From positions 1 through 42,008 of the forward strand of contig DATNFO010000077.1 in the NCBI GenBank assembly GCA_035606355.1: a DNA stretch of 42,008 nucleotides, read 5' to 3'. Below are positions 6,569 to 13,930 of this stretch, in pieces (within the stretch, counting starts at the first letter, position 1; each line of letters starts with the position of its first letter). The position numbers and the translations under genes are program-made. Under the pieces are notes generated by a model. It was not told the DNA's origin. It made no database searches and saw nothing but the letters and a program-made list of their open reading frames with translations. Source of the DNA: Sulfopaludibacter sp035606355. Its GTDB lineage: Bacteria; Acidobacteriota; Terriglobia; Bryobacterales; Bryobacteraceae.

Positions 6569-7813
6569 ATGCCAGCAAAAAACAACGAACAGCCAGGGAC
6601 CCGCGACAACGACGGACTACACCGGCGCCGCGGCATCTGGTATTTCTGCCTCACCATCGACGGCGAGCGCCGCTTTTTCTCCACGAAGACCCGGAAGTGG
6701 AATGAAGCGCGCACTGTCCGCGCGAACGCGGTAAAGGCCCAACTGGAAAACCGGTTGCCTTCGGACTCTTCGAAGTGGCGTTTTGAAACGCTGCTTGCGC
6801 GCGTACTCGAAGATCGAAAGCCGCACCTGTCGGAAAACACCATTCGCTTGGAGCGCGAGCGCTCCGGGCCACTGCTAAAGCATTTCTCCGGCCGGCGAGT
6901 GTCTGAGATCGACGCAGACGCGATCCGCGCCTTTCAGGTGGCGAGACTGAAGCAGGTGGGTTCGCGAACTGTGAACCTCGAAACCAAGGTGCTCCGCTTC
7001 GTGCTGAAAGCTGCAAAGACATGGGGCACTATCTCTGATGACTTCAAGGCGCTAAAGGAAGACCGCCGCGGGCCCGGGCGCGCGATCGATGAAGCCCAAG
7101 AGCGGATCCTGTTCGACACCGCGCGGTCACGGCCGGGATGGGATGCCGCCTTCTATGCCGCGCTGGTCGCGGCGAACACCACAATGCGTGGTTGCGAAAT
7201 CAAAGGGCTGCGCCTTGCGGACGTCAACCTGATGGAGAGAGAGGTATCGGTTCGCAAATCGAAGACGGACACCGGATGCCGACGGATACCCCTGAACGAT
7301 GGCGCCCTATGGGCCTTCGCTCGGCTGTTGGAGCGCGCGGCCGCCCTCGGCTCCTTCGCGCCCGATCATTTCCTTTTTCCGCAGTTCCTATACCGGAAAA
7401 CGAAAGCTGACGGTCGCCCTGCGGCTGGATACGATCCGACACAGCACCAAAAAACATGGCGCTCTGCGTGGCGCGCGCTCGTGAAAGAATCCGGCCGCCG
7501 GGCGGGAAGGGAAGCGGCGCGCGCTGCACTGGACGCCGGCGCCGGGCTCCGCAACGCTATCGTTGCATGGAAGCGCGCAGCGTCGCCCTTCGCCGGTCAT
7601 CGCTTCCATGATCTTCGCTGTTTGGCGATCACGAAGTTGGCGGAGTCGGAAGCGTCAGACCAAACGATCATGGCGATTGCCGGCCATCTTGACAGGTCCA
7701 TGCTTGAGCATTACAGCCACATTCGAGCCGCGGCGAAGCGCAAAGCTGTTGAATCGATCCGATCCTATGTCCCGGAGGAAAGGCCTGTCCCAACTGTGGA
7801 GAGAGTGCAATGA
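6569..7813 (+). CDS. int: Tyrosine-type site-specific integrase
   Basis: A 414-residue tyrosine recombinase. An arm-binding-like N-terminus (GIWYFCLTIDGERRFFSTKT) is followed by a core-binding helical domain and a catalytic domain. Visible catalytic residues are Arg in NTTMRGCEIKGL, Lys in KSKTDTG, His347 and Arg350 in FHDLR, His373 in AGH, and nucleophile Tyr382 in MLEHYSH. A strong AAAGGAG ribosome-binding site precedes the ATG. It inserts or excises the element at the adjacent tRNA-Pro. All catalytic residues are present, so it is probably active. Confidence 0.93.
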   Translation: MPAKNNEQPGTRDNDGLHRRRGIWYFCLTIDGERRFFSTKTRKWNEARTVRANAVKAQLENRLPSDSSKWRFETLLARVLEDRKPHLSENTIRLERERSGPLLKHFSGRRVSEIDADAIRAFQVARLKQVGSRTVNLETKVLRFVLKAAKTWGTISDDFKALKEDRRGPGRAIDEAQERILFDTARSRPGWDAAFYAALVAANTTMRGCEIKGLRLADVNLMEREVSVRKSKTDTGCRRIPLNDGALWAFARLLERAAALGSFAPDHFLFPQFLYRKTKADGRPAAGYDPTQHQKTWRSAWRALVKESGRRAGREAARAALDAGAGLRNAIVAWKRAASPFAGHRFHDLRCLAITKLAESEASDQTIMAIAGHLDRSMLEHYSHIRAAAKRKAVESIRSYVPEERPVPTVERVQ

Positions 7814-7822
7814 GCCGCAGCG

Positions 7823-7840
7823 CGTACATCCGCGTGTACG
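7823..7840 (+). terminator. Weak hairpin after the integrase
   Basis: CGTACA (7823-7828) and TGTACG (7835-7840) form a 6-bp stem followed directly by TTTT. It lies 10 bp after the integrase stop and could be a short intrinsic terminator. Stem stability is modest. Confidence 0.35.
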
Positions 7841-7886
7841 TTTTCAGTTCGCCGTCTTTCAATTCTACGGAAAGCCCTGATTCTAA

Positions 7887-7963
7887 TGGTCGGGGCGGGG
7901 CGATTTGAACGCCCGACCCCCTGCGCCCAAGGCAGGTGCGCTACCAGGCTGCGCTACGCCCCG
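7887..7963 (-). tRNA. tRNA-Pro (anticodon TGG), CCA encoded
   Basis: On the minus strand the acceptor arms CGGGGCG and CGCCCCG pair. The anticodon stem CCTGC/GCAGG encloses loop CTTGGGC (anticodon TGG). The T arm is GGGCG-TTCAAAT-CGCCC, and A plus CCA end the gene at 7887. It is complete, so integration of the neighbouring element regenerated the gene from the attP-borne 3' part. The attachment core should lie within it. Confidence 0.95.
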
Positions 7964-8001
7964 ACATTCCTCGATTTTAGACCACTTCCCGAACTTCTGC
8001 T

Positions 8002-8559
8002 CTAGCCCCTGCGAATCATTTCCGCCCGCAATGCCCGCACCAGCTCCGCAACCCCCGCCCTGCGGTCCCCGAACAAATCCACCCACTGATATTCTCCCTG
8101 AATGCGGCGCGGTACCCGGCACTCCGTCAGCCGCACCGGGACAATGAAGATGTCCTCCAGCGGCACGCGCCGTGCGCAGTCCAGCGCGTACCGGATCTCC
8201 GCCTGAAAGCCGCCGCGCTTGCCCGCCGAGTTTTCAGAGAAACACGCCACGAAAAAATCCGAGCTCTCGATGGCGCGCTCGATCGCTCTCGGCCAGTTCT
8301 GCCCCGGCAGCAGCTTACGGGTGTCCATCCACGGGCGGAACCCCGCAGCCGCCAGATCGTCAAACAGCCGCTCCGCCGCTACGCTGTCCTCCTTCACATA
8401 CGCAATGAACACTCGTGGACCGGCGGCCGCCTCAAACCGCACGCCGTGCACCCGGTCGCGGTAGAACACACCCAAGCCTTCGATCTCCACCGCGCGACCA
8501 TTTGCCAGATCGCGCGCCACCGCCTGCGCCAACTCGGCCACTTCCGCGCTGCTAATCAT
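8002..8559 (-). CDS. TIR-domain protein with N-terminal HU-like segment
   Basis: An ATG at 8559 overlaps the stop of the HU-like gene (ATGATTAG), giving 185 residues. Residues about 1-45 (AEVAELAQAVARDLANGRA..EIEGLGVFYRD) resemble the helix plus GFGxF strand of HU/IHF proteins. Residues about 48-180 form a bacterial TIR domain: PRVFIAYVKED, LLPGQNW, SSDFFVACFSENS, and GGFQAE with candidate catalytic Glu121. TIR domains of this type often cleave NAD+ or make signalling nucleotides in antiphage defence. Here that role is inferred. The frame is open further upstream, but the coupled start is preferred. It lies just outside the integrated element, beside tRNA-Pro. Confidence 0.8.
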   Translation of the reverse strand: MISSAEVAELAQAVARDLANGRAVEIEGLGVFYRDRVHGVRFEAAAGPRVFIAYVKEDSVAAERLFDDLAAAGFRPWMDTRKLLPGQNWPRAIERAIESSDFFVACFSENSAGKRGGFQAEIRYALDCARRVPLEDIFIVPVRLTECRVPRRIQGEYQWVDLFGDRRAGVAELVRALRAEMIRRG

Positions 8560-8761
8560 CGCTGCGTCCGGCCTCCTCCTCGAATTCCAGTCCGCCACCT
8601 GCGCCGGTCCGAAATGTTCCCAGACCCGGCAGTTCCGTTTGTTTGTTTTTGCGCGCGTTCGACAAAATCTGATGCACCGCACGATCCAGGCGGTCCGCGG
8701 CCTCTCCAGCGGTTACTCCCGAACGGCGGGCCAATCGTTTTACGATATCCGGCTTCTTCAT
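8552..8761 (-). CDS. Short HU/IHF-like protein
   Basis: A 69-residue protein starting MKKPDIVKRLARRSGV. It aligns by eye with HU: two N-terminal helices (...RLDRAVHQILSNARKNKQ), then ELPGLGTFRTG like the HU GFGTF strand. It ends in an acidic tail instead of the DNA-binding beta-arms of full-length HU (about 90 residues). It may therefore keep the dimerisation part and lack normal minor-groove binding. It is translationally coupled to the TIR protein, whose N-terminus carries a related segment, so a heterodimer is plausible. No strong ribosome-binding site is seen. Confidence 0.7.
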   Translation of the reverse strand: MKKPDIVKRLARRSGVTAGEAADRLDRAVHQILSNARKNKQTELPGLGTFRTGAGGGLEFEEEAGRSDD

Positions 8762-8886
8762 TCCGCTTTCACGCTAGCAATCCGGCCCTGAAACTCCGTA
8801 AATCCGGGATCCAAAGTGTCCGCTCAACCAACTGAAAACAAATGCTGAGCCGTTTGCCGCTTGCGCCGGCGTTCGCGCCAAATGCT

Positions 8887-8928
8887 ACATGAAACGATTT
8901 TAATTGGCGTTTAAGGGACGTTTCATGT
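8887..8928. promoter_or_regulatory. 10-bp inverted repeat in divergent intergenic region
   Basis: ACATGAAACG (8887-8896) and CGTTTCATGT (8919-8928) are perfect inverted arms separated by 22 bp. They lie between the HU-like/TIR operon and the small secreted-protein genes. This looks like a regulator-binding site; the arms are too far apart for a tight hairpin. Confidence 0.5.
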
Positions 8929-8987
8929 GCCGTTGGATATCATTGTGCTGCAGACGATGACTTCGTCGCATTCAAGGAGAAACCGCA

Positions 8988-9155
8988 ATGAAGAAACTAA
9001 CGACGCTGATGCTCGGCATGTCCCTCGCTCTCGGAACCGTGGCTCTGGCCCAGGACACGATGAAGAAGGACACCGATACCACCACCAAGAAAACCAAGAA
9101 AAGCAAGAAGAGCAAGAAGGAAGAGACCACCGAGAAAAAGGGCGGCTCCCTCTAG
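8988..9155 (+). CDS. Tiny secreted Lys/Thr-rich protein, copy 1
   Basis: A 55-residue protein. The signal peptide MKKLTTLMLGMSLALG.. ends at an ALAQ-like cleavage site near residue 22. The mature part is almost only Lys, Thr, Ser and Asp/Glu (KKTKKSKKSKKEE). AAGGAG precedes the ATG. It is closely related to the next gene. The mature peptide of about 33 residues is strongly basic and probably disordered, so it could bind anionic surface polymers. Function unknown. Confidence 0.75.
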   Translation: MKKLTTLMLGMSLALGTVALAQDTMKKDTDTTTKKTKKSKKSKKEETTEKKGGSL

Positions 9156-9177
9156 TCTGCTGTTCCCAGCTGCTGGG

Positions 9178-9217
9178 GCCGCGTAGTACGACTACTGCGC
9201 GGCGTTCCAGCTTTTTT
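9178..9217 (+). terminator. Intrinsic terminator-like hairpin after copy 1
   Basis: GCCGCGTAGTA (9178-9188) pairs with TACTGCGCGGC (9193-9203), 11 bp with one wobble and a 4-nt loop. Six T follow at 9212-9217 after an 8-nt gap. It separates the two small secreted-protein genes, which may therefore be separately transcribed. Confidence 0.6.
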
Positions 9218-9250
9218 GTATCAACCCGGTAATCGGAAAGGATCTGGCAA

Positions 9251-9412
9251 ATGAAGAAACTGACAACCCTCATGCTTGGTCTCTCGCTGGCACTCGGCAG
9301 TGTCACGATCGTTTCGGCTCAGGACACCAGCGCGACCACCAAGAAAAAAACCAAGAAGACGAAGAAGAGCAAGAAGAGCTCGGATACGACCAAGAAGAGC
9401 GGATCGAACTAG
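9251..9412 (+). CDS. Tiny secreted Lys/Thr-rich protein, copy 2
   Basis: A 53-residue paralogue of the preceding gene. The signal peptide is nearly identical (MKKLTTLMLGLSLALGS..SAQ), and the basic tail is TTKKKTKKTKKSKKSS followed by TTKKSGSN. The first 16 residues differ at one position, while the tails have drifted in length and order. This indicates tandem duplication with loose constraint on the mature part. AGGA lies upstream of the ATG. Confidence 0.75.
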   Translation: MKKLTTLMLGLSLALGSVTIVSAQDTSATTKKKTKKTKKSKKSSDTTKKSGSN

Positions 9413-9433
9413 CCCGTTTCCCCTTTGCCGGCC

Positions 9434-9460
9434 CCGCGCAGCGTGCGCCTGTCTGCGCGG
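9434..9460 (+). terminator. Hairpin after copy 2
   Basis: CCGCGCAG (9434-9441) and CTGCGCGG (9453-9460) are perfect 8-bp arms with an 11-nt loop. There is no T-tract, so it may act as a transcript-stabilising 3' hairpin rather than a complete intrinsic terminator. The remaining gap to 9636 holds nothing else clear apart from a TTGACA at 9600-9605 without a convincing -10. Confidence 0.4.
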
Positions 9461-9636
9461 CGCCCAAAGGTGTCCATTCCCCCCTCAGCCCTTTCCCTTC
9501 CCTCCGAGCCTTAACTCCTTCCGATTCCTAGCCGATCCGGGAATTCCCGGCGACGCTTCCGCAGTCTGAATGTAACCTTCTCGCGTCCCACAACGCCCCT
9601 TGACAATGAGATCAATAGCAGCCTCGTCTTAATCCC

Positions 9637-10755
9637 ATGAAGTCCTTCAAAGTCATTATTTTAACCGTAGCAGTGGCGTTGGCGGGCTGGGCTCAGACCC
9701 CCGCCAAAACACGCGCTTCGGGCACTGTAACTGCCGTCGATCCGCAGGCGCATCACATCACCATCAAGACCGAAAAGGGCGACGCCATGACCCTGACGGT
9801 CGGCGACCACACCTTTCTCCGTCATCAAGCGCCGGGTGAAACCAAAGCCACCGATATCAAACTGACCGACGTAGTTGTTGACGACAAACTCGTCGCCAGC
9901 GGAGTCGAGTCCGCCGACCACAAAACGATGGATGCCGGCACCATACTCGTGCTCACCTCCGCGGACATTGCCGCCATTCACAAGAAAGAGGATGAGGACT
10001 GGCAGAAGCGGGGCACCAGCGGCGTTGTATCCGCTGTCGATCCCGCCGCCAAGACGGTAACCATTAAAGTGGGCCAGCGCGAAGTCACCGTCCTCGCGTC
10101 GGACAAGACCACCGTTCGGCGCTATTCGCCCGATTCCTTCAAGGCCTCCGATGCCAAGCCGAGCACCTTCGCTGAAATCAAAGCCGGAGATCAGCTCCGC
10201 GTGCTGGGCAATCGCGAAGGCGATAAGGTGACCGCAGAGCAGATCCTGGCCGGCACGTTCCGCCAGATCGCCGCCACCGTGGATTCCTACGATCCGCAGA
10301 CGCATGAGCTCAAGGTCAAAGATCTCTCGACCAAGAAGCCCCTCTCCATCAAAGTCGATAGCGATTCGCAGTTAAACAAGCTGCCGCCCGAACAGGCTGC
10401 GATGCTTGCCCGAGTGATGCAAGGCGGCCGCGGACGCGGCGGCGATGGACAGGGCGGCGCACCCGGAGCCGGTGGACCTCCGGCCGAGGGCGCCGGACGT
10501 GGCTTCGGCGGCCGGGGCCGCGGGGGCCGCGGCGATATGGCCCAGGTTCTCGATCATCTTCCCCCTATGCCCGTCACCGAACTCAAGAAAGGTGACGCGA
10601 TCATGGTGTTGACTACCGAGGGTACCGATCCCTCAAAAGTGACCGCAATCCGGCTTCTGGCCGGTGTTGAACCGCTTCTCACTTCGCCCAATGCCGCACG
10701 TGACATCATGAGCGGCTGGAATCTGGGCGGTGGTGGAGGCGGGGAAGGAAATTAA
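9637..10755 (+). CDS. Exported DUF5666-like repeat protein with Gly/Arg-rich insert
   Basis: 372 residues. A signal peptide (MKSFKVIILTVAVALAGWAQ) is followed by three similar beta-rich repeats, each opening with a GTVTAVDPQ-like motif (about residues 28, 127 and 208), as in DUF5666 proteins. A Gly/Arg/Pro-rich low-complexity segment at about 262-302 interrupts the third repeat, and the C-terminus is GGGGGGEGN. Presumably periplasmic or surface located. It lies 67 bp upstream of the TonB receptor in the same direction, so they may be co-transcribed. No Shine-Dalgarno is seen at the ATG. Confidence 0.7.
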   Translation: MKSFKVIILTVAVALAGWAQTPAKTRASGTVTAVDPQAHHITIKTEKGDAMTLTVGDHTFLRHQAPGETKATDIKLTDVVVDDKLVASGVESADHKTMDAGTILVLTSADIAAIHKKEDEDWQKRGTSGVVSAVDPAAKTVTIKVGQREVTVLASDKTTVRRYSPDSFKASDAKPSTFAEIKAGDQLRVLGNREGDKVTAEQILAGTFRQIAATVDSYDPQTHELKVKDLSTKKPLSIKVDSDSQLNKLPPEQAAMLARVMQGGRGRGGDGQGGAPGAGGPPAEGAGRGFGGRGRGGRGDMAQVLDHLPPMPVTELKKGDAIMVLTTEGTDPSKVTAIRLLAGVEPLLTSPNAARDIMSGWNLGGGGGGEGN

Positions 10756-10822
10756 TCCGTTCGCAGTACCAGCGGATTCCATTGGTGAAAGGCTCTTAGT
10801 GCAAACGAATAACAGAGGAAGC

Positions 10823-13800
10823 ATGCCTAACTTGCGAAGGATTTTTTTTCTGCTCTTCGCGGCCGCCCTGCTCGTCGGCAGCGCGCTGGCCCAGAGTAAT
10901 ACCGGTACGGTGAAGGGTGTCCTTACGGATGACTCGGGTGCGGTCATTCCGGCCGCCACAGTCACCCTGACGGGCGGCGGCGCTACCAAAACCGCCCAGA
11001 CACAGGCTGACGGCTCGTATACCTTCAGCGGCGTCACTCCCGGCCAGTACACGGTGAATGTAACATTCCCGGGATTCGCCCCGGTGGCGAAACCGGTGAC
11101 GGTGGCCAGCGGCGCTGCGACTCAGGTTCCCCTGCAACTCGCAGTCACCGTTGAGAAACAGGAAGTGACCGTAGCCGCGGAAGCGGGGCCCAGCGTCAGC
11201 GTGGAAGCGGACAACAACGCTACCGCTCTCGTCATCCGCGGTGAAGACCTTGCCGCGCTGCCCGACGATCCCGACGATCTCTCCGACGCTCTGCAGGCTC
11301 TCGCCGGTCCCGGCGCCGGCCCCAACGGCGGCCAGATTTATATCGATGGCTTCACCGGCGGCCAACTTCCTCCGAAGGAATCGATCCGCGAGATTCGCGT
11401 GAACCAGAATCCGTTTTCGGCGGAATTCGATCGCCTTGGCTTCGGCCGTATCGAGATTCTCACCAAGCCGGGCACCGATAAGATGCGTGGCCAGGTCGGC
11501 TTCAACGACACCGATGCCGCTCTCGATTCGCGCAACCCGCTGGCGTCCAACAAGCCGGATTTCTACAATCGCAACATCAACGCCAACCTCGGTGGTCCCA
11601 TCAATCATCGCTCTTCTTACTTCCTCAGCTTTGAGCGGCGGGATGTCGAAGACAATGCCATTACTCACGCGCTGTTTGTCGACCCCACCACGCTCGCGAC
11701 CACCCCGATCAACACGTCCCTGGTTACACCGAGCCTGAATAACACCATTTCCCCGCGCATCGATTACCAGCTCAGCACCAATAACACGCTCACCGCGCGC
11801 TTCGAAGAGCGCTGGAATTCCCGTGATAACCAGGGGCTCGGCGGCACTGCTCTGCCTCCGCCGTTTTCGCAGATTCCCTTCAACAGCAACGGCAATAACC
11901 AGAACATCATGGTGACGGAAACCGCCATTGTGAACCCTAAGATCGTTTACGAAACGCGCTTCCAGTACACTCGCAGCGACAGCAACACCTTCGGGAACCT
12001 GATTCCCTCGGTTGGTGTTGCCGGAGCGTTCACAACGGGCGGCAACGGACGCGGTACGGGTTTCAGCAAAAGCCAGCACTATGAGATGACCAACCTCGGC
12101 GTGATTCAGCACGGCACGCACGCCATTCACACGGGCATCCGGTCACGGCGTGAAAGCGACCAGAGCTTCAGCCAGGGCGGCTACGGCGGCAGTTTCAGTT
12201 TCCTCGGCGGTCTCGAGCCGGTTCTCAATGGGAACCAGATCGTCACCGACGCCAACGGCAACCCCGTGACCACTTCGCTCACCAGCATTCAGCAGTATCA
12301 GCGGTTTCTGACGCTGCAGAACGCCGGACTTTCCATGACCCAGGTCCAGGCGCTCGGCGGCGGACCGTCGCGGTTCTCCATCACGGCCGGCCAGCCATAT
12401 ATCAGTCTTTCGCGTTGGGATATCGGGCCCTTCATTCAGGACGATTGGCGCGTGAAGCCGAACTTCACCCTCAGCCTCGGCCTGCGCTACGAGTGGCAGA
12501 CGCTCGTCGACGATCACCGCGATATAGCTCCCCGCATTGGTATCGCATGGGCGCCCGGCAACGCCAAGACGGGCCGCCAGAAGACAGTCATCCGCGGTGG
12601 CGTCGGCCTGTTTTATGACCGCATCGGTATGGGTCCGTTCGAAAGCGCCATCCTCAACAACGGCGTAAACCAGGTGAGTTACACGGTCTACAATCCGACG
12701 TTCTACCTGAACAACATTCCGCCGGTCAGCACGCTGCCCCAGGCGCTCAATACTATCAACGTTGTCGATCCACACCTGCGCGCCACGCGCAGCATTCAAA
12801 GCGCGATCGGCGTGGAGCGCCAGTTGCCCTACAACACCACGGTGGCGTTCACGTATACCCGGAATCAATCCCAGCACCTGTCTCAGGAAGTTCCCATCAA
12901 CACTCCGCTGCCGGGCACTTTCAACCCGCTGCTCCCGCTGAGCCCGACCAACGGCGTCTTCCCGTACGGCTACAGCGCCGGCCGCATTTACGATTACGAG
13001 ACCGGCGGCTACCTGCACCAGAATATCCTGATGTTCAATTTCAATACGCGTTTCAGCCGGCGCGTGTCGCTGTTTGGAAACTACTCGTATACCAATGCCA
13101 AAGACATTCCGGGCAGCCCGACGGATCCGTACAACTTCGCGCTGGATTACGGCCGCAGCAGTTTGGATCAGCACAACAACTTCCAGTTGACGGGCTCGAT
13201 TATCGGCCCGAAAAACATTCGCATCGCTCCGTTCGTGACGATGCGCTCCGGTTCGCCCTACGACGTAACCCTCGGGTACGATCTCTTCGGCGACAACGGC
13301 AGCGCGCGCGCCGGCGCCGCACCTTCGGGAGCAGCCTGCGGCGGCGATGTCGTCTGCACTCAATTCGGCAAGTTCTCGACCTTGAATCTTTATCAGAATC
13401 CCAACGCGATTAATAACATGATCGCGCGCAACCTGCTCACCCAGCCCGGCCTCGTCTCGGTCAACGCTCGCATTTACCGTGTCTTCGGATTCGGTCCTTC
13501 GCGCAGCGGAAATCCTGGTGACATGGGCGGCGGTCGCGGCATGGGCGGCGGTGGATTCGGTGGACCCGGCGGTGGCGGACCCGGCGGCGGCGGTGGACCG
13601 CGCGGCGGCGGCGGCATGCGCATGGGCGGCGGTGGCGGCCGTGGCGGTGGTGGCGGCGGCGAAAGCACAGATCATCGCTACAACATCAACATCGGCGCCA
13701 GCATCAATAACGTGCTTAATCACTTCAATCCCGGCGGAGTGGTCGGTGTCATGACCAGCCCGTTCCTGGGCCAGCCGACGAGCGTCAACACCGGTTTCGG

Positions 13801-13885
13801 TGGCGGTCGCGCCGGAGGCGGCGGATTCGGCGGCGGTACGGCGAACAATCGCCGCATCGAAACCTACATTCGCTTCTCGTTCTAA
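10823..13885 (+). CDS. TonB-dependent receptor with N-terminal carboxypeptidase-regulatory-like domain
   Basis: The ATG at 10823 has AGAGGAA upstream, giving 1020 residues. Signal peptide about 1-24. CarboxypepD_reg-like beta-sandwich about 27-110 (GTVKGVLTDDSGAVIPAATVTLT). Plug region about 120-240 with EIRVNQNPFSAEFDR. Then an outer-membrane beta-barrel ending in an aromatic residue (YIRFSF), as barrel proteins do. Near 899-945 a Gly-rich tract sits in what should be an extracellular loop. This acidobacterial receptor class is thought to take up oligomers through TonB; the substrate cannot be told from the sequence. Confidence 0.9.
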   Translation: MPNLRRIFFLLFAAALLVGSALAQSNTGTVKGVLTDDSGAVIPAATVTLTGGGATKTAQTQADGSYTFSGVTPGQYTVNVTFPGFAPVAKPVTVASGAATQVPLQLAVTVEKQEVTVAAEAGPSVSVEADNNATALVIRGEDLAALPDDPDDLSDALQALAGPGAGPNGGQIYIDGFTGGQLPPKESIREIRVNQNPFSAEFDRLGFGRIEILTKPGTDKMRGQVGFNDTDAALDSRNPLASNKPDFYNRNINANLGGPINHRSSYFLSFERRDVEDNAITHALFVDPTTLATTPINTSLVTPSLNNTISPRIDYQLSTNNTLTARFEERWNSRDNQGLGGTALPPPFSQIPFNSNGNNQNIMVTETAIVNPKIVYETRFQYTRSDSNTFGNLIPSVGVAGAFTTGGNGRGTGFSKSQHYEMTNLGVIQHGTHAIHTGIRSRRESDQSFSQGGYGGSFSFLGGLEPVLNGNQIVTDANGNPVTTSLTSIQQYQRFLTLQNAGLSMTQVQALGGGPSRFSITAGQPYISLSRWDIGPFIQDDWRVKPNFTLSLGLRYEWQTLVDDHRDIAPRIGIAWAPGNAKTGRQKTVIRGGVGLFYDRIGMGPFESAILNNGVNQVSYTVYNPTFYLNNIPPVSTLPQALNTINVVDPHLRATRSIQSAIGVERQLPYNTTVAFTYTRNQSQHLSQEVPINTPLPGTFNPLLPLSPTNGVFPYGYSAGRIYDYETGGYLHQNILMFNFNTRFSRRVSLFGNYSYTNAKDIPGSPTDPYNFALDYGRSSLDQHNNFQLTGSIIGPKNIRIAPFVTMRSGSPYDVTLGYDLFGDNGSARAGAAPSGAACGGDVVCTQFGKFSTLNLYQNPNAINNMIARNLLTQPGLVSVNARIYRVFGFGPSRSGNPGDMGGGRGMGGGGFGGPGGGGPGGGGGPRGGGGMRMGGGGGRGGGGGGESTDHRYNINIGASINNVLNHFNPGGVVGVMTSPFLGQPTSVNTGFGGGRAGGGGFGGGTANNRRIETYIRFSF

Positions 13886-13896
13886 CATTGGCATCA

Positions 13897-13930
13897 ACGG
13901 TAGGGCAGGCGGCAGCGTCTGTCCTACCGT
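13897..13930 (+). terminator. 12-bp hairpin after the TonB receptor gene
   Basis: ACGGTAGGGCAG (13897-13908) pairs with CTGTCCTACCGT (13919-13930), with one G-T pair and a 10-nt loop, starting 11 bp after the receptor stop. No T-tract follows. It overlaps the likely start of the next gene, so it could also modulate that gene's translation. Confidence 0.5.

Larger units (their letters stand above)
1..7886. mobile_element. Right part of a tRNA-Pro-integrated phage-like element
   Basis: A tyrosine integrase ends 73 bp from the 3' (CCA) end of an intact tRNA-Pro gene, the usual arrangement for an element integrated into a tRNA 3' end. To the left are an excisionase-like HTH, a DnaB-N/RecA-like replicative ATPase, a small-terminase-like HTH protein and a baseplate-hub-like gene, all on the minus strand with overlapping starts and stops. 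The phage assignment rests mainly on the hub-like gene. No capsid, portal or large terminase is visible, so either they lie left of the window or the element is reduced. The displaced tRNA 3' copy that would mark the other end is not in the window. Confidence 0.75.

Noticed and set aside
7883..8122. 79-codon frame across tRNA-Pro
   Set aside because: It overlaps an intact tRNA and the TIR gene in another frame.
10796..13897. Long open frames antisense to the TonB receptor (444 and 584 codons)
   Set aside because: They mirror a well-supported receptor gene in GC-rich DNA and have no recognisable domains or ribosome-binding sites.
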